This document shows, piece by piece, positions 33,706 through 46,981 of a stretch of DNA of 64,000 nt (positions are counted from its first letter, which is position 1; each line of letters starts with the position of its first letter). The stretch covers positions 4,085,632-4,149,631 of the forward strand of contig NC_054875.1 in the NCBI RefSeq assembly GCF_018320785.1, read 5' to 3'. Below the pieces are notes generated by a model, which saw nothing but the letters and a program-made list of their open reading frames with translations, searched no databases and was not told the origin of the DNA. This DNA is from Cheilinus undulatus. Taxonomy: Eukaryota > Chordata > Actinopteri > Labriformes > Labridae. The translations under genes and the position numbers were made by a program.

Positions 33706-36700
33706 GTTGCATTAGTTTGGCACACCCGGATAAGATTAACAATGAAAAGCCTATGAGGATTTAGCGTTTCTGACACAATAATCTATCTAAGTGTAGTCTC
33801 TGTAGCTCTATCAAAATGAAATGTTGCACTGTAATCGGAAAATTATTTAACAATCAAACTATTGGTGTTTATAAATTGGAGGGGCCATGAATACTTCAGT
33901 ACAGGACATGAAGGTAACACAAGGAGTGGCATTATAAACCACATTCTGGGATTATCACAACATTATGATATGAAACAGATCTTTTTTGAAACCATAGATT
34001 TCTCTTATGTATGCACTTCACCAAATACGGGACACCAAATACTTCTACGACAAAAGATAATCTGAAGTATAGGGGCCAAGATTCCTGGCTAAAAACAATA
34101 TTCACTAATGTCTGACTGAAGTCTAAGCACAGTGACCAGCTGCATAAAATGCCTCTCTTCTGGATAAAACACATTTCTCCTTGCTGAAACTTTGCAATAA
34201 CAAGTTGTGTTAGAAAGATCTTTAGCAGCCAGGATCTCTGAGAATGAGCTGAAGATGCTTCTTATTGGCTTTGTACGTCTTTTCATTTTGCGTGATAGAT
34301 CTACAAAGTTGTGCCCTCAAGAATAACCACAGTGGAACCACCATATGCCCACTTGGCATGTCTCAGTTGATCCACTGTCTGCTCTTCCGTGTGCTGATGT
34401 TTAACATGCGTCTCCTCAGTCTGCACCGAGTCCATTTCCAGCAGACCACCTCGTGTTTCTAGAGCATGAAATGGGTTTGTGAATATATGTTAATGGCTGT
34501 AGATGTTGCAAGCTGAGTCTAAAATGAATATTTAATGACTCATTTGAATTGTTAACTGACCTTCATGTTAAAACCACAAAACTAGGTTTTCCTTTTTGAA
34601 GCTTTTGAAGCAGAAGACATCAGGTTTTCTCTGCTCTAAAGGTGGGCATACACTGTGCTATTTCTATCCAACTCTTAACAGCTGTGGTGAAAAGTCAGCT
34701 CATACTATGGGACTGGATCCCTTAGATGCACAAGCATTATGCATGATTTACGTGCTCATACTATACAGTCTGATGGTCGGACAGTAGCATTAGCATCAGG
34801 AGTATCAGAAAGTTATACCTGCTGTTTTCATGGTGATTTATGAAGTTGTCAGACAGTTAAAGGAAAAATGTCTCATAGTTGAGGATTCTGCTTGAAGTTC
34901 TGCTCTCACCATGGGGGTGTGTGCAGCCGTACAATCAAACTATCAAACATGCCAGAAATCCATCCGACCAGTCGGGAGAGGCTGTTGTGGTTGTGGTCAG
35001 GAGTCTTAACTCCCCACACACTGCAAGACAAATACCGCCAAGCGAGTCCTGCAACTCAAAATTTGAGTCTGAATCAGATTAAATTTGCACAATGTACGCC
35101 CTACTTAAATGAACCTTCAGTTCAAAATATCAGACAGGGATAAGCAAACAAACATGCTTACAACTAAAACTTCATGGCATGATGGTCAGTGGTCTTTTTG
35201 ATTTTATGTCATTTAAATCCCCTGACAATAGTTTAAGGCCATCTTGAGTTACTGGTCTTAAACCTGGCATCTGTTATTATATTTATGTTGGTTAAATGAC
35301 AGTTGATGGCGGCCAACAGGCTCCTTCGGCTGGCAACCCTGTACTCCTTGCTCACAAAATATGACCCAAACTACTTGAGAAGTTCCATAGGTGTCCATAT
35401 ATCAGAAGTTAACGGATGCCAATGGAATTTCCAGAGCCAATCAGAATGGAGTATCACAAAGACCATGGTATAATCTTCAATAATCTGCCCCTTCTTTACA
35501 TAACATTAATTGAAAAAGCATATACCCTCATAAAAAATAAGGTTTAAAATAGAATAAAAGAGTTGCAGACTAAAACAGCTACTCATATCCTGATACCAGT
35601 CCACGAGTTAAAATTCAAGTTATGCAAAATCACAAAATCTTCTGCATGTCACCATGAAAACATGACATGATGCATTGTTCTTCAACATATTTTTCACCAT
35701 TCCCTTTAACTTTATAAGTTTATCTTTCTATCATCAGAGGTTCTTTTTTCCTGTTAAGCTAATGCTAATTCCAATCTACCACAAAAGGGTATGAATCGTC
35801 ACTAGAAGGCTAAAAATTTATCTTTTAAATGTTAAAGAAATGTATTTTAAACATGGAATTAAAAATAGTATCATTACATTTAACTGTGAAATTCATTTAT
35901 TATGTTTACAGCCCTAATATAAACAAAGACTTTTGCATAAGACTGATAAGTAAACATCACCTTCAAATACTGTTGTAAGTCTTGTTGTTTAAAAGATAAA
36001 TGAAAGCCATTAAAACCCTAAATGGAGCTGTCTAACATGAAAATCTCCTGAAGACAGATTACTGGATTATTCATTTTCCTTTAGCGTATTTTATGAGCGA
36101 TCATTAGCATTGCTTCACATAGAGAGTTGAAGGTATTAGGATTGCAGTAGAGGGGGCATCTACTGCTGTATTTTTGCACAAATCTAGGTAAATCGATTAA
36201 CTGTGCTTCTTTCTTGTCTCTCTCTGAGAACGATCTGTAACTTGAAGTGGAGTTTAGCCGACGGTGAAGGACAGGGCACAGAGATTGTAACTTGTCAGTG
36301 AATGTTTGAAAAGATGACAAAGTCAGGGTTTAGGATCGAGCGTTAAAATAGTGTCTGTTGAGGGGGTTTGAGGTGCCCCTTTGTCTCAGCCGTGGCGTTC
36401 TTAAAAACACCCGACAACAGCATGCCACAGAGAATCTTGTTTTTAGTTTTAAGAATTATGGCCTTACTCCATGAAAAACCAATGCAACAAAGAGTAGAGA
36501 AATGTGTCTCTTCTGTGCGTCATTCAAAAGGAGGAAACTGAACACTGTGTACACTCGTGACATTTTGGAAGACTTGTTGCTCTTCCCATCAAACCGTGGA
36601 GGAACTGAGGTCATGGACAGATAATGGCAAACATAGAAGACTTTTCTACCGCAGACTGATGACGTGAGCGAAACCCGCTCTGGATTTTTGTTTTCCTCTG

Positions 36701-37720
36701 TTGGTTTTTTTTTTTTCTCTTGGAGATCAACATGTCAGATGGAGGAAAAACAACCAGTTTCCATTTTCATTTGTGGGACAAAGCCAGAGAAATGTGAGGA
36801 TTCCCAGTCAATGCTGGAGAGGACTGAGCGTGCTTTTTTTTTTTAGTTGCCTCAGGCAGATTATCTTTTGTAAATTTACTGTGACCTCTGTACTATTTAG
36901 TGTGTATTATACTGACAGCAAACCAACTTTGAAATGCAACAGAAGAGTTCCTCATCATCGTATTTTTACTGTGCGTGTGCGAGCGTGTGCGAGCGTGTGC
37001 GTTTCTATTGGCAGGTATGAATGTGTGAATGTGTAGGGCGATGGTGACCTGAATGAGACAGGAGGGAAAAATACTGACCAGATACATTTTGCATCTTTAA
37101 GATTATCATTCCTGCAAATGCTTCCTCAGTATTTCTCATGTCTATCCTTTTCCTGACACAGAGATCTGAATGTTTCCAAACCAATGAAGTTTACTCAAAG
37201 TCCCTTTTGTAAAACATGTTCTAGATCATAATGAATTAACTGGATTTTTTGTACATATGTGGGGATAATGAAGGTAAAACAGCTCGATAGAAAGCTTTTC
37301 AGATGTTACTGCATACATAAGCCACTTTCTGAATGTTTCTTTGAAGAAGTTAAACAAAGGAAATAAAGTCACACTGCTCACTTCATTGCAAATGACCAAG
37401 ATCTGAACCAGATCACTGAGGTTCAGTCATCTTCATCGGTAATATTCACTGTCTAAGTGGTCAAATGATCAGTCAGGCTGGAAGCGAGCTCTTCAGCTAA
37501 AAGCTGGAGGATGAATAACATAGTGCTGTAAAAATATGCCACCCTTAAATCACAGGCGTGTCCCTAGAGGAATATTTTCCCATCTTAATTATAATTCTGT
37601 TAGCTTACAAGCATAAAGTCAAGTAAATCTGTAAGCCAATGTCACACCAGAAAGCCCAAAGTTGGTTTACAGAGTGTAGCTAATACTAGCATTGTTAGAA
37701 CTAGCCAACCCTGAGCTAAA
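33706..37720. other. unassigned intergenic sequence between the two genes
   Basis: No exon, RNA gene or bounded repeat recognised in these 4 kb. A short (gcgtgtgcga)n run lies at about 36974-37000 and a T-run at 36704-36718. Open frames are short and without domains. Confidence 0.5.
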
Positions 37721-37721
37721 T

Positions 37722-38862
37722 CCATTTCCTGTTTGAAACCAGCCTCAGAAATCGGGAGAAATTCACATTTCTCCATTTTTCAGTTTTGACAGAAGATGGA
37801 AAAAACAGCTGTTTTCCCTTTTTTGTTTCTAAAAAAAACCATTTAAAAACAGAAAATTGAGCAAAAAATAATAATAAAAAAAAAAAAAAATCAAAAATGG
37901 GTCTAATTTTTTATTTCAATCCTGTTATGTATTTTACCTGTTTAAATGAAAAACTGGAGGAAAAGGCTATCATGTGACCCAATAGGAAAGGTAAGCATTT
38001 AAAAAAAAGCCCAAATGCAAACTTTGTAGCCTACATAGCCATCCACTGTTTTTACTGAACAATTTAGGAAAATAATCTAATTGCTATTGCAAGTTCCTTA
38101 CCTTATGTTACTTCCAACAAACACAAGCAATAAATCATTCTATACTGTAACCAACACAATATTAGACTAAACAAGGGCTAAACATTTTTGAAAAAATTAC
38201 TTATTGTGCTATTTTGACTCATATTGCAAATCAGATATGAATTCTTGTATTGAAGGGAGTGTTCATTTTTATATCATTCTGATATTCAATTAGAAAAAAA
38301 GTACAAAAAAATGAAGAAAATAGGGTTTTTTAGACTATTCTAAAAAATGTAACTTGAATGATTGCATGGTATGTAATTTATAACATCTCTGCTGGAAAAA
38401 CAGGTGTAAGCTGGTATTTTGGCACAAATTTCAGGTTAAAGAAATATTACACCTTTTGCGATTTGAAAATTGCTGCAGGCCATATTGTGATTTGATCTAA
38501 TTTGCGATTAATTGCCCAGCCCTAGTTTTTACAGTATGATAATAGTCCTTACACAATGTAATGAAAATGTCAACGGTGATTTAATGGACTATGCTAGGAG
38601 GAAAATACATTGATATAAATTATTTTGCATGGACTGCTTGAGGTGTTTATCCATGTGCACAGCAGGAGTCAAATTTTCAATTCCTGATTGTATTATTAAA
38701 GTTTAGTTTATATTTTCTCATTTTATACTTTTTTTCAGAAACAAACACAGGAAAAAGGCTCAGTGTTTGGGGTTTTTTTTCTTCCATTTTCAGTCAAAAA
38801 CGAAAAAACGGGATCACAAGAGTATCTCACTATTTCTGAGGCTGGTTTCAAACAGGAAATGG
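37722..38862. mobile_element. element bounded by a perfect 31-bp inverted repeat
   Basis: Bases 37722-37752 and 38832-38862 are exact reverse complements over 31 bp (the left copy starts ccatttcctgtttgaaacca). Inside them, for roughly another 90 bp, the arms stay recognisably complementary: 'cagttttgacagaagatgga' on the left against 'tccattttcagtcaaaaacg' on the right. The centre holds an independent hAT MITE (38176-38525), so the original unit was nearer 0.8 kb. No transposase, and no clear target duplication outside the 31-bp arms. Confidence 0.65.
38176..38525 (-). mobile_element. hAT-type MITE (copy 2 of 2)
   Basis: Partner of 24078-24418; see the landmarks there. This copy keeps a better end, 'gattaattgcccagcccta' at 38507-38525, i.e. 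TAGGGCTGGGCAATTAATC on the minus strand. It is nested in the inverted-repeat element 37722-38862. Confidence 0.65.
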
Positions 38863-39398
38863 AACTGCCAGAAAACACACTGACCCTAAATATTTCCACT
38901 CAAAGCTCAAAGCTTTGGTTTTATGTGAGTGTAACCTTGCACAGCCTCTGGACAACTTCCCATGTCCTCACTCAATTTAGTGCAACACCGTGCAATTCCC
39001 ACAAGATGCTGTCAGTGCTATTAGAAAGTGATTGTTTACATCAGAGTGAAGACTGCTGTGGCAGGAAGCTCTAATACAGTTAAGATTTGACCAGGATTGT
39101 GGAAAAAAAAAAGTTAATATTTAGTTGAACTGACTCGTACTTCTGGTGCCAGTACAAGAGACCTGATGTTAACCATTTAACCAGCTAATTGTGTGCATTC
39201 CTGTTAAATTAAAAGATTGCATACAAAATATACTAGAGCAGCATTTCCCAAACTAAAGTATGCTGCGGCAGATTTTGAAACCTTAATATTTTGCAGTGCA
39301 CACTCTCCCATAACCATAATATGAGACTCAAAGAGTCACAGGGCACAACAATGAGTACTATCGTAATTTTTTTATGACCAGGCATTTTAAAATACACC

Positions 39399-39946
39399 TA
39401 CAGTGCTTAAAAAAATTTATTAGACCACCACCCAAAGTAAGGTTTATGCCACAGCTGCCCTAAATTAACAGCATTGGTAATTACCAAAATCATTTTTTAT
39501 GTTTCTTAAATGGTTAATACACCAATATGTAGAATCTCTTTAACCCTAATATTTTTAATGCTAAAATATAATTATTATTGTTATCCATGAACTTTCAAAT
39601 TTATTGATTTACAAAAAAACTGAAAAAATAGTTAAGTGCATTAATATTTCTTGATTAATATGTAAAATAATAGTTATTTACTTGCATTCCTGAAGAGAAA
39701 AGTGAGTTTTTAGTGGGTGAATGTTATGCTTGATTCATTTCTGACTTCTCAGAGAAGCCCAGTGAGCCAGCTCACATTTGGGTATAAAAAGATGAATTCA
39801 GTTTGAAATTCCTCATTCCTGTTCAAAATAGTAAAACGTGGAGAGCTCACTGAAAATGAAAGAGTCTGCATTAAAGCACTTCATGATGCTGGATGGTCTC
39901 TGAGACAAATATGACAGGTGGTCTAATAAATTTGTTAAGCACTGTA
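39399..39946 (+). mobile_element. Tc1/mariner deletion derivative
   Basis: Element 39401-39944 (544 bp) has inverted tips CAGTGCTTAAAAAAATTTAT and, on the minus strand, CAGTGCTTAACAAATTTAT. TA stands on both sides, as expected for Tc1/mariner. Near 39838-39905 a plus-strand fragment reads KRGELTENERVCIKALHDAG, like the start of the transposase helix-turn-helix; the catalytic core is deleted. Non-autonomous. Confidence 0.75.
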
Positions 39947-42895
39947 TATTTTGCTTTTATCCTTTTAAATGTTCTTTGTGACTCCTGACCACAGTTTCTG
40001 TCTCTGAAGGCACTCACAAATGCAATCAGGAGGGTACAGTAGAACTGTCAGACTGTCAGCAGTGAATTCAACACCATTTAAACCGCTAAAACATGCAGTT
40101 TACATCTCATGGTTGAGTTTGGTTGTTTGGTGGGTTTTCAAAACATAAAGATATGTAACAAAGTATTTGTAGTGATTAAAACGCAATCTCAATTTTAAAA
40201 ATTATGTTTATAATTTACCTCCAGGGACTACCAGTGAGCCCTGGCCAACACTTTGAAAAGCATTGTAAGGCAAAGCAATACTTGCCAAGTAATTTCTAAA
40301 TCCATTGTCAATGAAAGAAAGCAGAATCTTAAAGGTCCAGGTGCTGAAATGTTTGAATTAAGACGTGAATAAGTCAAAGAGAAATAAGAGGGCCACTAAA
40401 AATGACTTTGGATGTCCTAGGGCCTCAAATTGAATAGCCTGGTTTTAAGGTGATCTAGCCATCTGACTACTCAATGCATTCAAAGCTTTCATATTAGGCA
40501 CACTGCCTTTGTTTGACCAGGAAATAAAATGCTAATTTTGAGGATCTATAGTCGTCTGCTTCCAACCTGCCCAGTCATCAGACTGCTCATTTCTTCCCAT
40601 CTTATTTTTAGATAATTATTTTATTGACATGAACAAGCTCAAGCCATTAAAAGGTGCAAAAGTAAATAAAATGTGTTTTGCAAAGTCACTGGATATTTAG
40701 ACCCTGCAGTTTATTGTAAATTTAATTAATAGAAATGATTGGCCGGTACTCAGTGCACCCTTCTCTGCGAATCAAGTCCGGTGAAATAAAGTATAGCAAC
40801 ACACCAGTTTAACAAGTGAATGTCCAAAGCAGCTTTTGGCTTTTGTAGTTTAAAAATTACAGAAATGCCATTCATCACAGGGGCTTTCAAAGCGTTTCTT
40901 TGTGAGGAACTCAAAATATGACCATGTCTCAGAAAGGTTAAATTCTTTAGATTTAAGGTGATTTATTTTGATTTTATGGTAAAACATTTCATGTTGAAGG
41001 TTTAAAAGAAAAGTATCTCGATGCATCCTGAATTCAAAAGATAAATATCCAAAGGTTTGAAGTTTTGAAGGATGTGAAGGGAAATTCTTCTGACTAGTGG
41101 AAATCATGGAGCAAAGTCAGATGCTGCGGTTTTCCCTTTGTTCTGTATTATTAAAAAAAGTGGTTGAGCTATTACGCATGACTCTGGCGATTTCTGATTT
41201 CTGTTGTTGGTTTTGTAATGAAATAAATTCATTTGAAATGATCAGGACATTATTATGATTGGGATGGCCTCACCAGATTTTCTGGGTATGATGAAACAAA
41301 AACTACATTTCCAGGTATTTGCCTTTACGATTGTTTAAAACTGTGAAAGGTACTGAAATAACTGGTCCATACCATCCCACTCTTTCAGCACACTTGTTAG
41401 GGTACCAGGTATAACTGTTGCCATGTGTTTCATCTATGTGGTCCGGTTTGATTGGGGATGGTTTGGTAAACCCCAGAATATTTTGCATTTCCACAGACAC
41501 CTGTACCCTCACTTGGTGGGCGACATTGTAAGCCAGATGGCAAGGCTATGCCACCAGCTGGAACATTTCCTCATGCCTTACAGGGCCATCCAATACCTCC
41601 AAAGTGTTGTATTATGTGCTGACATCATTGATTATAAATATGCTAATCCTCTTCTTTTGAAATCTCCAGGATATCTAAACACTGCGGTGATGATTCTTTC
41701 AACCAATCGGTGAACTGCTGACTGTTTAGGGACAGATAGGTAAGCTTGGCACCCCTATGTAAAGGGGGCAAAAATGTAGGACAGTATGGGACCCTTTATT
41801 TGGCACTCATTCCAAGTTTGATAAAGGAAATGCAAATAAACTCACACTGTGCCGTATCATACTCAACTGGACCACCTGGTGGAAATAACCTTTATCTGAC
41901 CCTCAAGGTTGCAGTTCTGATAGTCACTTCCTGTGGAACAGTGGTAATAATTACAGTTTAGATCAGGACCATAAATTCCAGCCTGAGCCTCTGCTCATTC
42001 TACAAGCTTGTCCCGTCCCCTTATCTGTCCTTATGGGCCTGAGCACAATTTAAGCACATTTTTAAGAAGTTTTCCTTTATTATTTAAACTTAAACTATAA
42101 TCTTGAGTTGTTCGATTGAATAAGGTCTGCTCACATGAGATCTTAATGAAACATGTATTATAGATGTATCCTAATTATTATGAATAAAGCTAAGCAACCC
42201 AGGACCCCCTTGGAAAAATTCAAATCTACTTTTAATTGTTTTTATTGACAAAATCTGAACACAATAGGCCCACATACTATTGTTCTTGACAAAAATCAAT
42301 GTTTAACTTTCCATTACAATTACTACAGGGCAACTCTTGACATAACAATAAAGAGAATCTAGTCGTTTTTTATAAAACCTCTAAATTCTCAATTTTAAAA
42401 AGTTGTTAATTTACAAGAAAAAAGTGGACATTTTGTCACTTTAAAAGTTGGAAATGTAAGTGAACCCAAAATTAGTGTTTTTGTGATTATAAAGTCAAAA
42501 ATACAACCAATATTTTTAGTTTGGTTTCTTGTAAATTTTACATTGTATTGAGGGATTTATAAATTTGATATTTTTGAGTTTCTATCGTAAAAATTAAAGA
42601 CTTCATTAACTCTAAAATTGCAATATTGTCTTGCAAATTTCCTACTTTTTAAACTTTGACATCCAGAGTTTTTTCTGGAAAACAAACAACTTTGAAACCC
42701 TGAAAAATGTTAACTTTTTGCTTAAAAATTACAGATTGTCTACATTTAAAAAAAAAATCTTTTAAGCCCTTAAATCACCATGTTTCTAATCATGATTCTT
42801 ACTAAATATATTTGTTCATCTAATTTTGACAACCTCAGAGCAACCCCCCCCCCCCCCAAGGGGTTCCTGGACCCCAGGTGGAGGGTTTTAGTCTG
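39947..42895. other. unassigned intergenic sequence
   Basis: No gene or bounded repeat recognised. A C-run lies at 42845-42857, next to 'ggggttcctggaccccaggt', which resembles the block near 19010 and may be a hAT end fragment. Frames at 41303-41961 show no known domain. Confidence 0.45.
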
Positions 42896-42900
42896 GTAAC

Positions 42901-43814
42901 TACACTGCCTGGCAAAAAAAAAAAGTCGCCACCAAAAGAAGGTCACACAATCTAATATTTAGTTGGATCGCCTTTAGCTTTGATTACAGCACGCATTCGC
43001 TATGGCATTGTTTCGATAAGCTTCTGCAATGTCACAATATTTATTGCATTAATTTTTCACCAAGATCTTGTATTGATGATGGGAGAGCCTGACCACTGCA
43101 CATAGCCTTCTCCAGCACATCCCAAAGATTCTCAATGGGGTTAAGGTCTGGACTCTGTGGTGGCCAATCCATGTGTGAAAATGATGTCTCATGCTCCCTG
43201 AACCATTCTTTCACTATTTGAGCCCGGCATTGTCATCTTGGAATATGCCCGTGCCATTAAGGAAGAAAAAATCCATTGATAGAATAACCTGGTCATTCAG
43301 TATATTCAGGTAGTCAGCTGACCTCATTCTTTGGGCACATAATGTTGCTGAACCTAGACCTGATCAACTGCAGCAACCCCAGATCATAGCACTGCCCCCA
43401 CAGGCTTGTACAGTAGGCACTAGGCATGATGGGTGCATCACTTCACCTGCCTCTCTTCTTACCCTGATGCGCCCATTACTCTGGAACAGGGTCAATCTGG
43501 ACTCATCAGACCACATGACCTTCTTCCATTCCTCCAGAGTCCAGTCTTTATGCTCCCTAGCAAACTGAAGCCTTTTTTGCATGCCAATGATTTGACCCTT
43601 CTTAAACAGACTAACATCTTTTCCACGACCACAGGATGTGTCTTTCGACATGGTTGTTTAAGAAATGAGAAGTTACTCATTGCATCAGCTGGGGTTAAAT
43701 AACTTGTTGCCAGCTGAAAGATAATCACCCATGCAGTCACTATTCAATAGGAGGCTCGTACCTATTTGTTTAGTTAAATCCAGGTGGCGACTTTTTTTTT
43801 GGCCAGGCAGTGTA
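42901..43814 (-). mobile_element. Tc1-like element with nearly intact ends, broken transposase
   Basis: Element 42903-43812 (910 bp) has inverted tips CACTGCCTGGC followed by an A-run and 'gtcgccacc', bounded by TA on each side. The minus-strand frame 43651-43364 gives MSKDTSCGRGKDVSLFKKGQ followed directly by 'QFAREHKDWTLEEWKKVMWS' with the first catalytic Asp in WSDESRL, then 'GGSAMIWGCCS'. Further pieces, with the second (region near 43240) and third ([14 protein letters not shown], near 43150) acidic residues, continue in broken frames to about 43000. The N-terminal DNA-binding region is internally deleted, so the copy cannot be autonomous. Confidence 0.85.
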
Positions 43815-44940
43815 GTAGCTGCATGTTGTTTACATTAGGAGAAGGCATATGAAGGAAAGAAATGAAAAACTAGACTGTGCATTATTCTTTTAAAAGATGG
43901 TCAATATAAATACAAAGAAACTAGTTAAAAGTTTACTGAGCTGAAGTGTTTCCTTGTATTCTCTAAAGCCACATGGGCCTGAAGTTTCAGCACTGAAGGA
44001 GGCTGAAGACTCGAACATGGATTTTAATATTTTACACCATTCAGTGGAGTGGATTAATGCTTGGCAGGCATAAAACACCGAACAGGAACAGCGGATTTTA
44101 CTCCACGCTCCTTTATTTAACATGCACATGGAGAATCAGTTTGAGAGAAATGCATGCTTTAATGTTTTCTAGAAGAAGATAATGATTGAATTTAAATATG
44201 AACCTCAGCAAAAATCTTAAATGGCAATATAATTATGTGGGTTTTTTTAGTTATACTATATATTATGCTAACTAGGGCTGTCACGGTGCAAGTTTTTTTT
44301 AGTTCTACTCAACCAGTATTGGGAAATTCCTTTTTTTAAATTTACTAAAAAAAAAAAAAAAAAAAAAAAAAAAGGGAGAGAGAAAGAAAACTCCTGCACA
44401 CTGTCCAAAATGCTCAAATTCATTGGAAAACTAGAGGTCTACTGATTATCAGCCTGGCTGATAATTGGGGTATTGGGGAATTATCTGAACTTGGCTTTCA
44501 TTTGATAGATGAAACATAATTATATCAATCTATTTAGGTGTGCTTCTGGATTTTGAATGTGCACAGCTATGCTTTAACCACTGCCAAAGACAGTGAAGGT
44601 CCCCTGGTCTGGTACCACTGATTTGGGTTTAGCTGAAAAGTTTGGGAACCTGTTTCAAACCATCTACTTGTCATATTCGTCTCCTTGAGTCGCACGCCAA
44701 GTTAGCTAAACTGACCGGGCACAAAAAAATAAAACTGTCATTTTGTTGAAAAAAAAAAATGGCTTCATGAGGGCATCTTTAAATTCATTCCTTTTGCAAA
44801 AACAACTTTAACAACAGAAGTACTTGTGATGGCAAAGGCTTCAGGGGCAGTGGAAAATTTGGGTTTGGGTACCTCAAAAGTTCTTGTGAAGGTTTCAATT
44901 TCACAGATAAAAATTTGAACACAGCCTGGCCATATTAAAG
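43815..44940. other. unassigned sequence with an A-homopolymer
   Basis: A run of roughly 28 A residues at about 44346-44373 precedes 'gggagagagaaagaaa'. A short hAT-like end, 'ctagggctgtcacgg', starts at 44274. Nothing else recognised. Confidence 0.45.
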
Positions 44941-44949
44941 GGATCTCTT

Positions 44950-45125
44950 GGGGTGCAGATGGCCCTGTGGTTGAAGGCCAACCCCATGTACGTGGGCTGC
45001 CCGGGTTCAAGTCCGGCCCCTGCTTACTTTCTTCAATATCTCTCTCCCACTCTCCCATCCCTGTTTCAGACTATCCACTGCCTCTCCTATAAATATAAAA
45101 AGCCCCGGAAATATATCTTTAAAAA
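44950..45125 (+). mobile_element. tRNA-derived SINE
   Basis: The head contains an A-box-like 'ggccctgtggttgaaggc' and the B-box word GGGTTCAAGTCC (45003-45014). It continues with 'tctctctcccactctcccat' and ends in the tail 'ataaatataaaaagcc' plus an A-rich run. Same family as the SINE at 13880-14080, in plus orientation. Confidence 0.75.
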
Positions 45126-45930
45126 AATATGAAAGGATGTTTTGACAGACAGTATCAAGAGTAGAATCATTATAGACAGCAAAAATCTTTAAATTTAGAC
45201 CCACTGGTGGTCCAGACACTCCTACAAACCTGGTCTGTGGTTTAATCTGACCCAGACACTGTCCTATGAGGATTTTCTCCTTTCGCTGACATCAAACCAC
45301 CCATGATTCCTCACTGGGAGCTCAGGGAGAACTGATCCGCCACAAATCCAACAAATCCAGAGCAATCCCTGCCACATGGCGTGAGGTAGACACCTTCAGG
45401 ATAGAAGATTGGCCTTTTCTGAGGACACCGCGCTGGCCTACATTTCAACCCAGGAGCCGCACAGGCGACCAAACACTGTCTGATTGATAGAATTAGAACA
45501 GACTGTGGTGTCATGATCCATTTACTTTTGTGCTGACTTAATGTGCCGTTAATTACTGTGAACTAAACAAGGGTTCATCTCAGCTCGTTAGAAAGCAGAT
45601 GCACTGAGACAAGAGGATCACTTCAGGTAAAAGGTGGGGCCTCTGCCTCACTGGTTCTTTATTTTTGTTAGGGTTGCTGTTTAATCATTAGGCCCAAAGT
45701 CAAAGGAAGATTTACCACACTCTTTTCCAGGAAAGTGTTTGTTTCTCTGCAGAACATGTGATTATTAGACCCTTCTTGAGCCCGAACAGGAGCACAACAG
45801 GTAGACTGAAAAAAAGCTGCCCATTATTTAAATGAGACATTGTTCTCCAGGAAGGTTTGAAATACTACTATTTAAAAAATGAAATCAAAATCCTCTCTCT
45901 CTTTCCCACGGGTGTTTTGTAAAAATTAAG
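45126..45930. other. unassigned intergenic sequence
   Basis: No gene or bounded repeat recognised. Confidence 0.45.
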
Positions 45931-45949
45931 TTAACTTTTCGTAAACTTG

Positions 45950-46520
45950 CACTGATGCAGTATTTGCACATCACTGACACCCTCCACAGGGAAGGTAAGC
46001 CACAGAAGGTCACTGCTGAAAGAGCAGGCCAGTTATAAGAAAGCAGATTCATGGAAAGTTGAGAGTAGCAGGGATGAGCACAGCCTTCAGAGGATTGTCA
46101 GACAAAGCAGATTCAAGACTTAGGGTCTCTGCAAAAGGAGTGGACTGAGGCTGGAGTTAATGGATCAAGAACCACCCCACAGACAGGTCCAGGAGATGGA
46201 CTATAAGTGTGGTGTTCTTGTGTCGAGCCAGTCCTGAAACACAGATGTCATCAGTGTCTGAAGGAAGATCCGAGGGGCCTAGAGTCCTTCAGTGCTTGAG
46301 GTCCAGTGTTTCCAGTCTCCACAGTCAGTGATGGTTTGGGGTCCATGTCATCTGATGGTCCACTGCTCTTTATCAAGTCCAGAGTGGACACCGTCAGCCA
46401 TCTACCAGGAGACTTTAGAGACCTTCATGCCTCCATCTGCTGTGGAGCTTTATGGAGATCCTGATTTCTTTTTCACCTGCCCACAGTGAAGCCAGAACTA
46501 CTATTTGCTGACCATGGTAT
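45950..46520 (+). mobile_element. Tc1/mariner-like transposase relic
   Basis: Diverged plus-strand remnant. The left part reads 'gacaccctccacagggaagg' and 'agcacagccttcagaggatt'. The frame 46292-46489 contains 'QSPQSVMVWG', and a shifted frame gives 'PSAIYQETLETFMPPSAVEL' and 'LYGDPDF', the order seen before the second catalytic Asp of fish Tc1-like transposases. The Asp region itself and the C-terminus are lost or replaced after 46490. Confidence 0.6.
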
Positions 46521-46980
46521 TACTGTGATCTTCAACTGGAGGCCCGGGGACCACATCAGGCCCCAAGAAGATTATCAAACTAGAAAATGTGTTGCACTAT
46601 ACACAGCATCTTTTCATTTTTAAAAAGCCCTCCAGCTATTAAAGTAACCCCTAAAATAAGTGATATTAAAACATCTCTTAAAGCATTTGCTTAATGTTTG
46701 ATCAGTTTTACAAAAATCCACCTGTCAGCCATTATTAGTAAATAAGATGCAGGATAAACACACACCATTCAGTCCATTCTGATTAAAGCTGCAGGTTTCT
46801 TCCCCCTTACCATCTCAGTTGCTTCGATATTGTATTTGACATTGTCCAGAACACACCACTAAAAATAAGGAGTATTTAAAAGGAAAATAGATTATTTCAA
46901 TAGATTAAAATGTGCATTTATTTTATGGTTTACAATGTCGAGAAAAAAAAGCTGGCCCTCATACAAATGTAGATGGTGAT
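46521..46980. other. possible hAT remnant
   Basis: 'cttcaactggaggcccgggg' with 'accacatcaggcccc' at 46528-46566 resembles the tip of hAT elements. The opposite end is not identifiable, so this is only a suggestion. Confidence 0.3.
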
Positions 46981-46981
46981 C

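Noticed and set aside
32034..35914. A 3.9-kb hAT element between 'tagggctgtcagc' and 'ttacagccctaatat'
   Set aside because: The flanking octamers match poorly (about five of eight) and the inner parts do not look like one element, so the ends were not paired.
41303..41961. Overlapping frames on both strands near 41.3-41.9 kb
   Set aside because: I could not recognise any domain, the plus-strand pieces are broken by stops, and no splice sites support exons.
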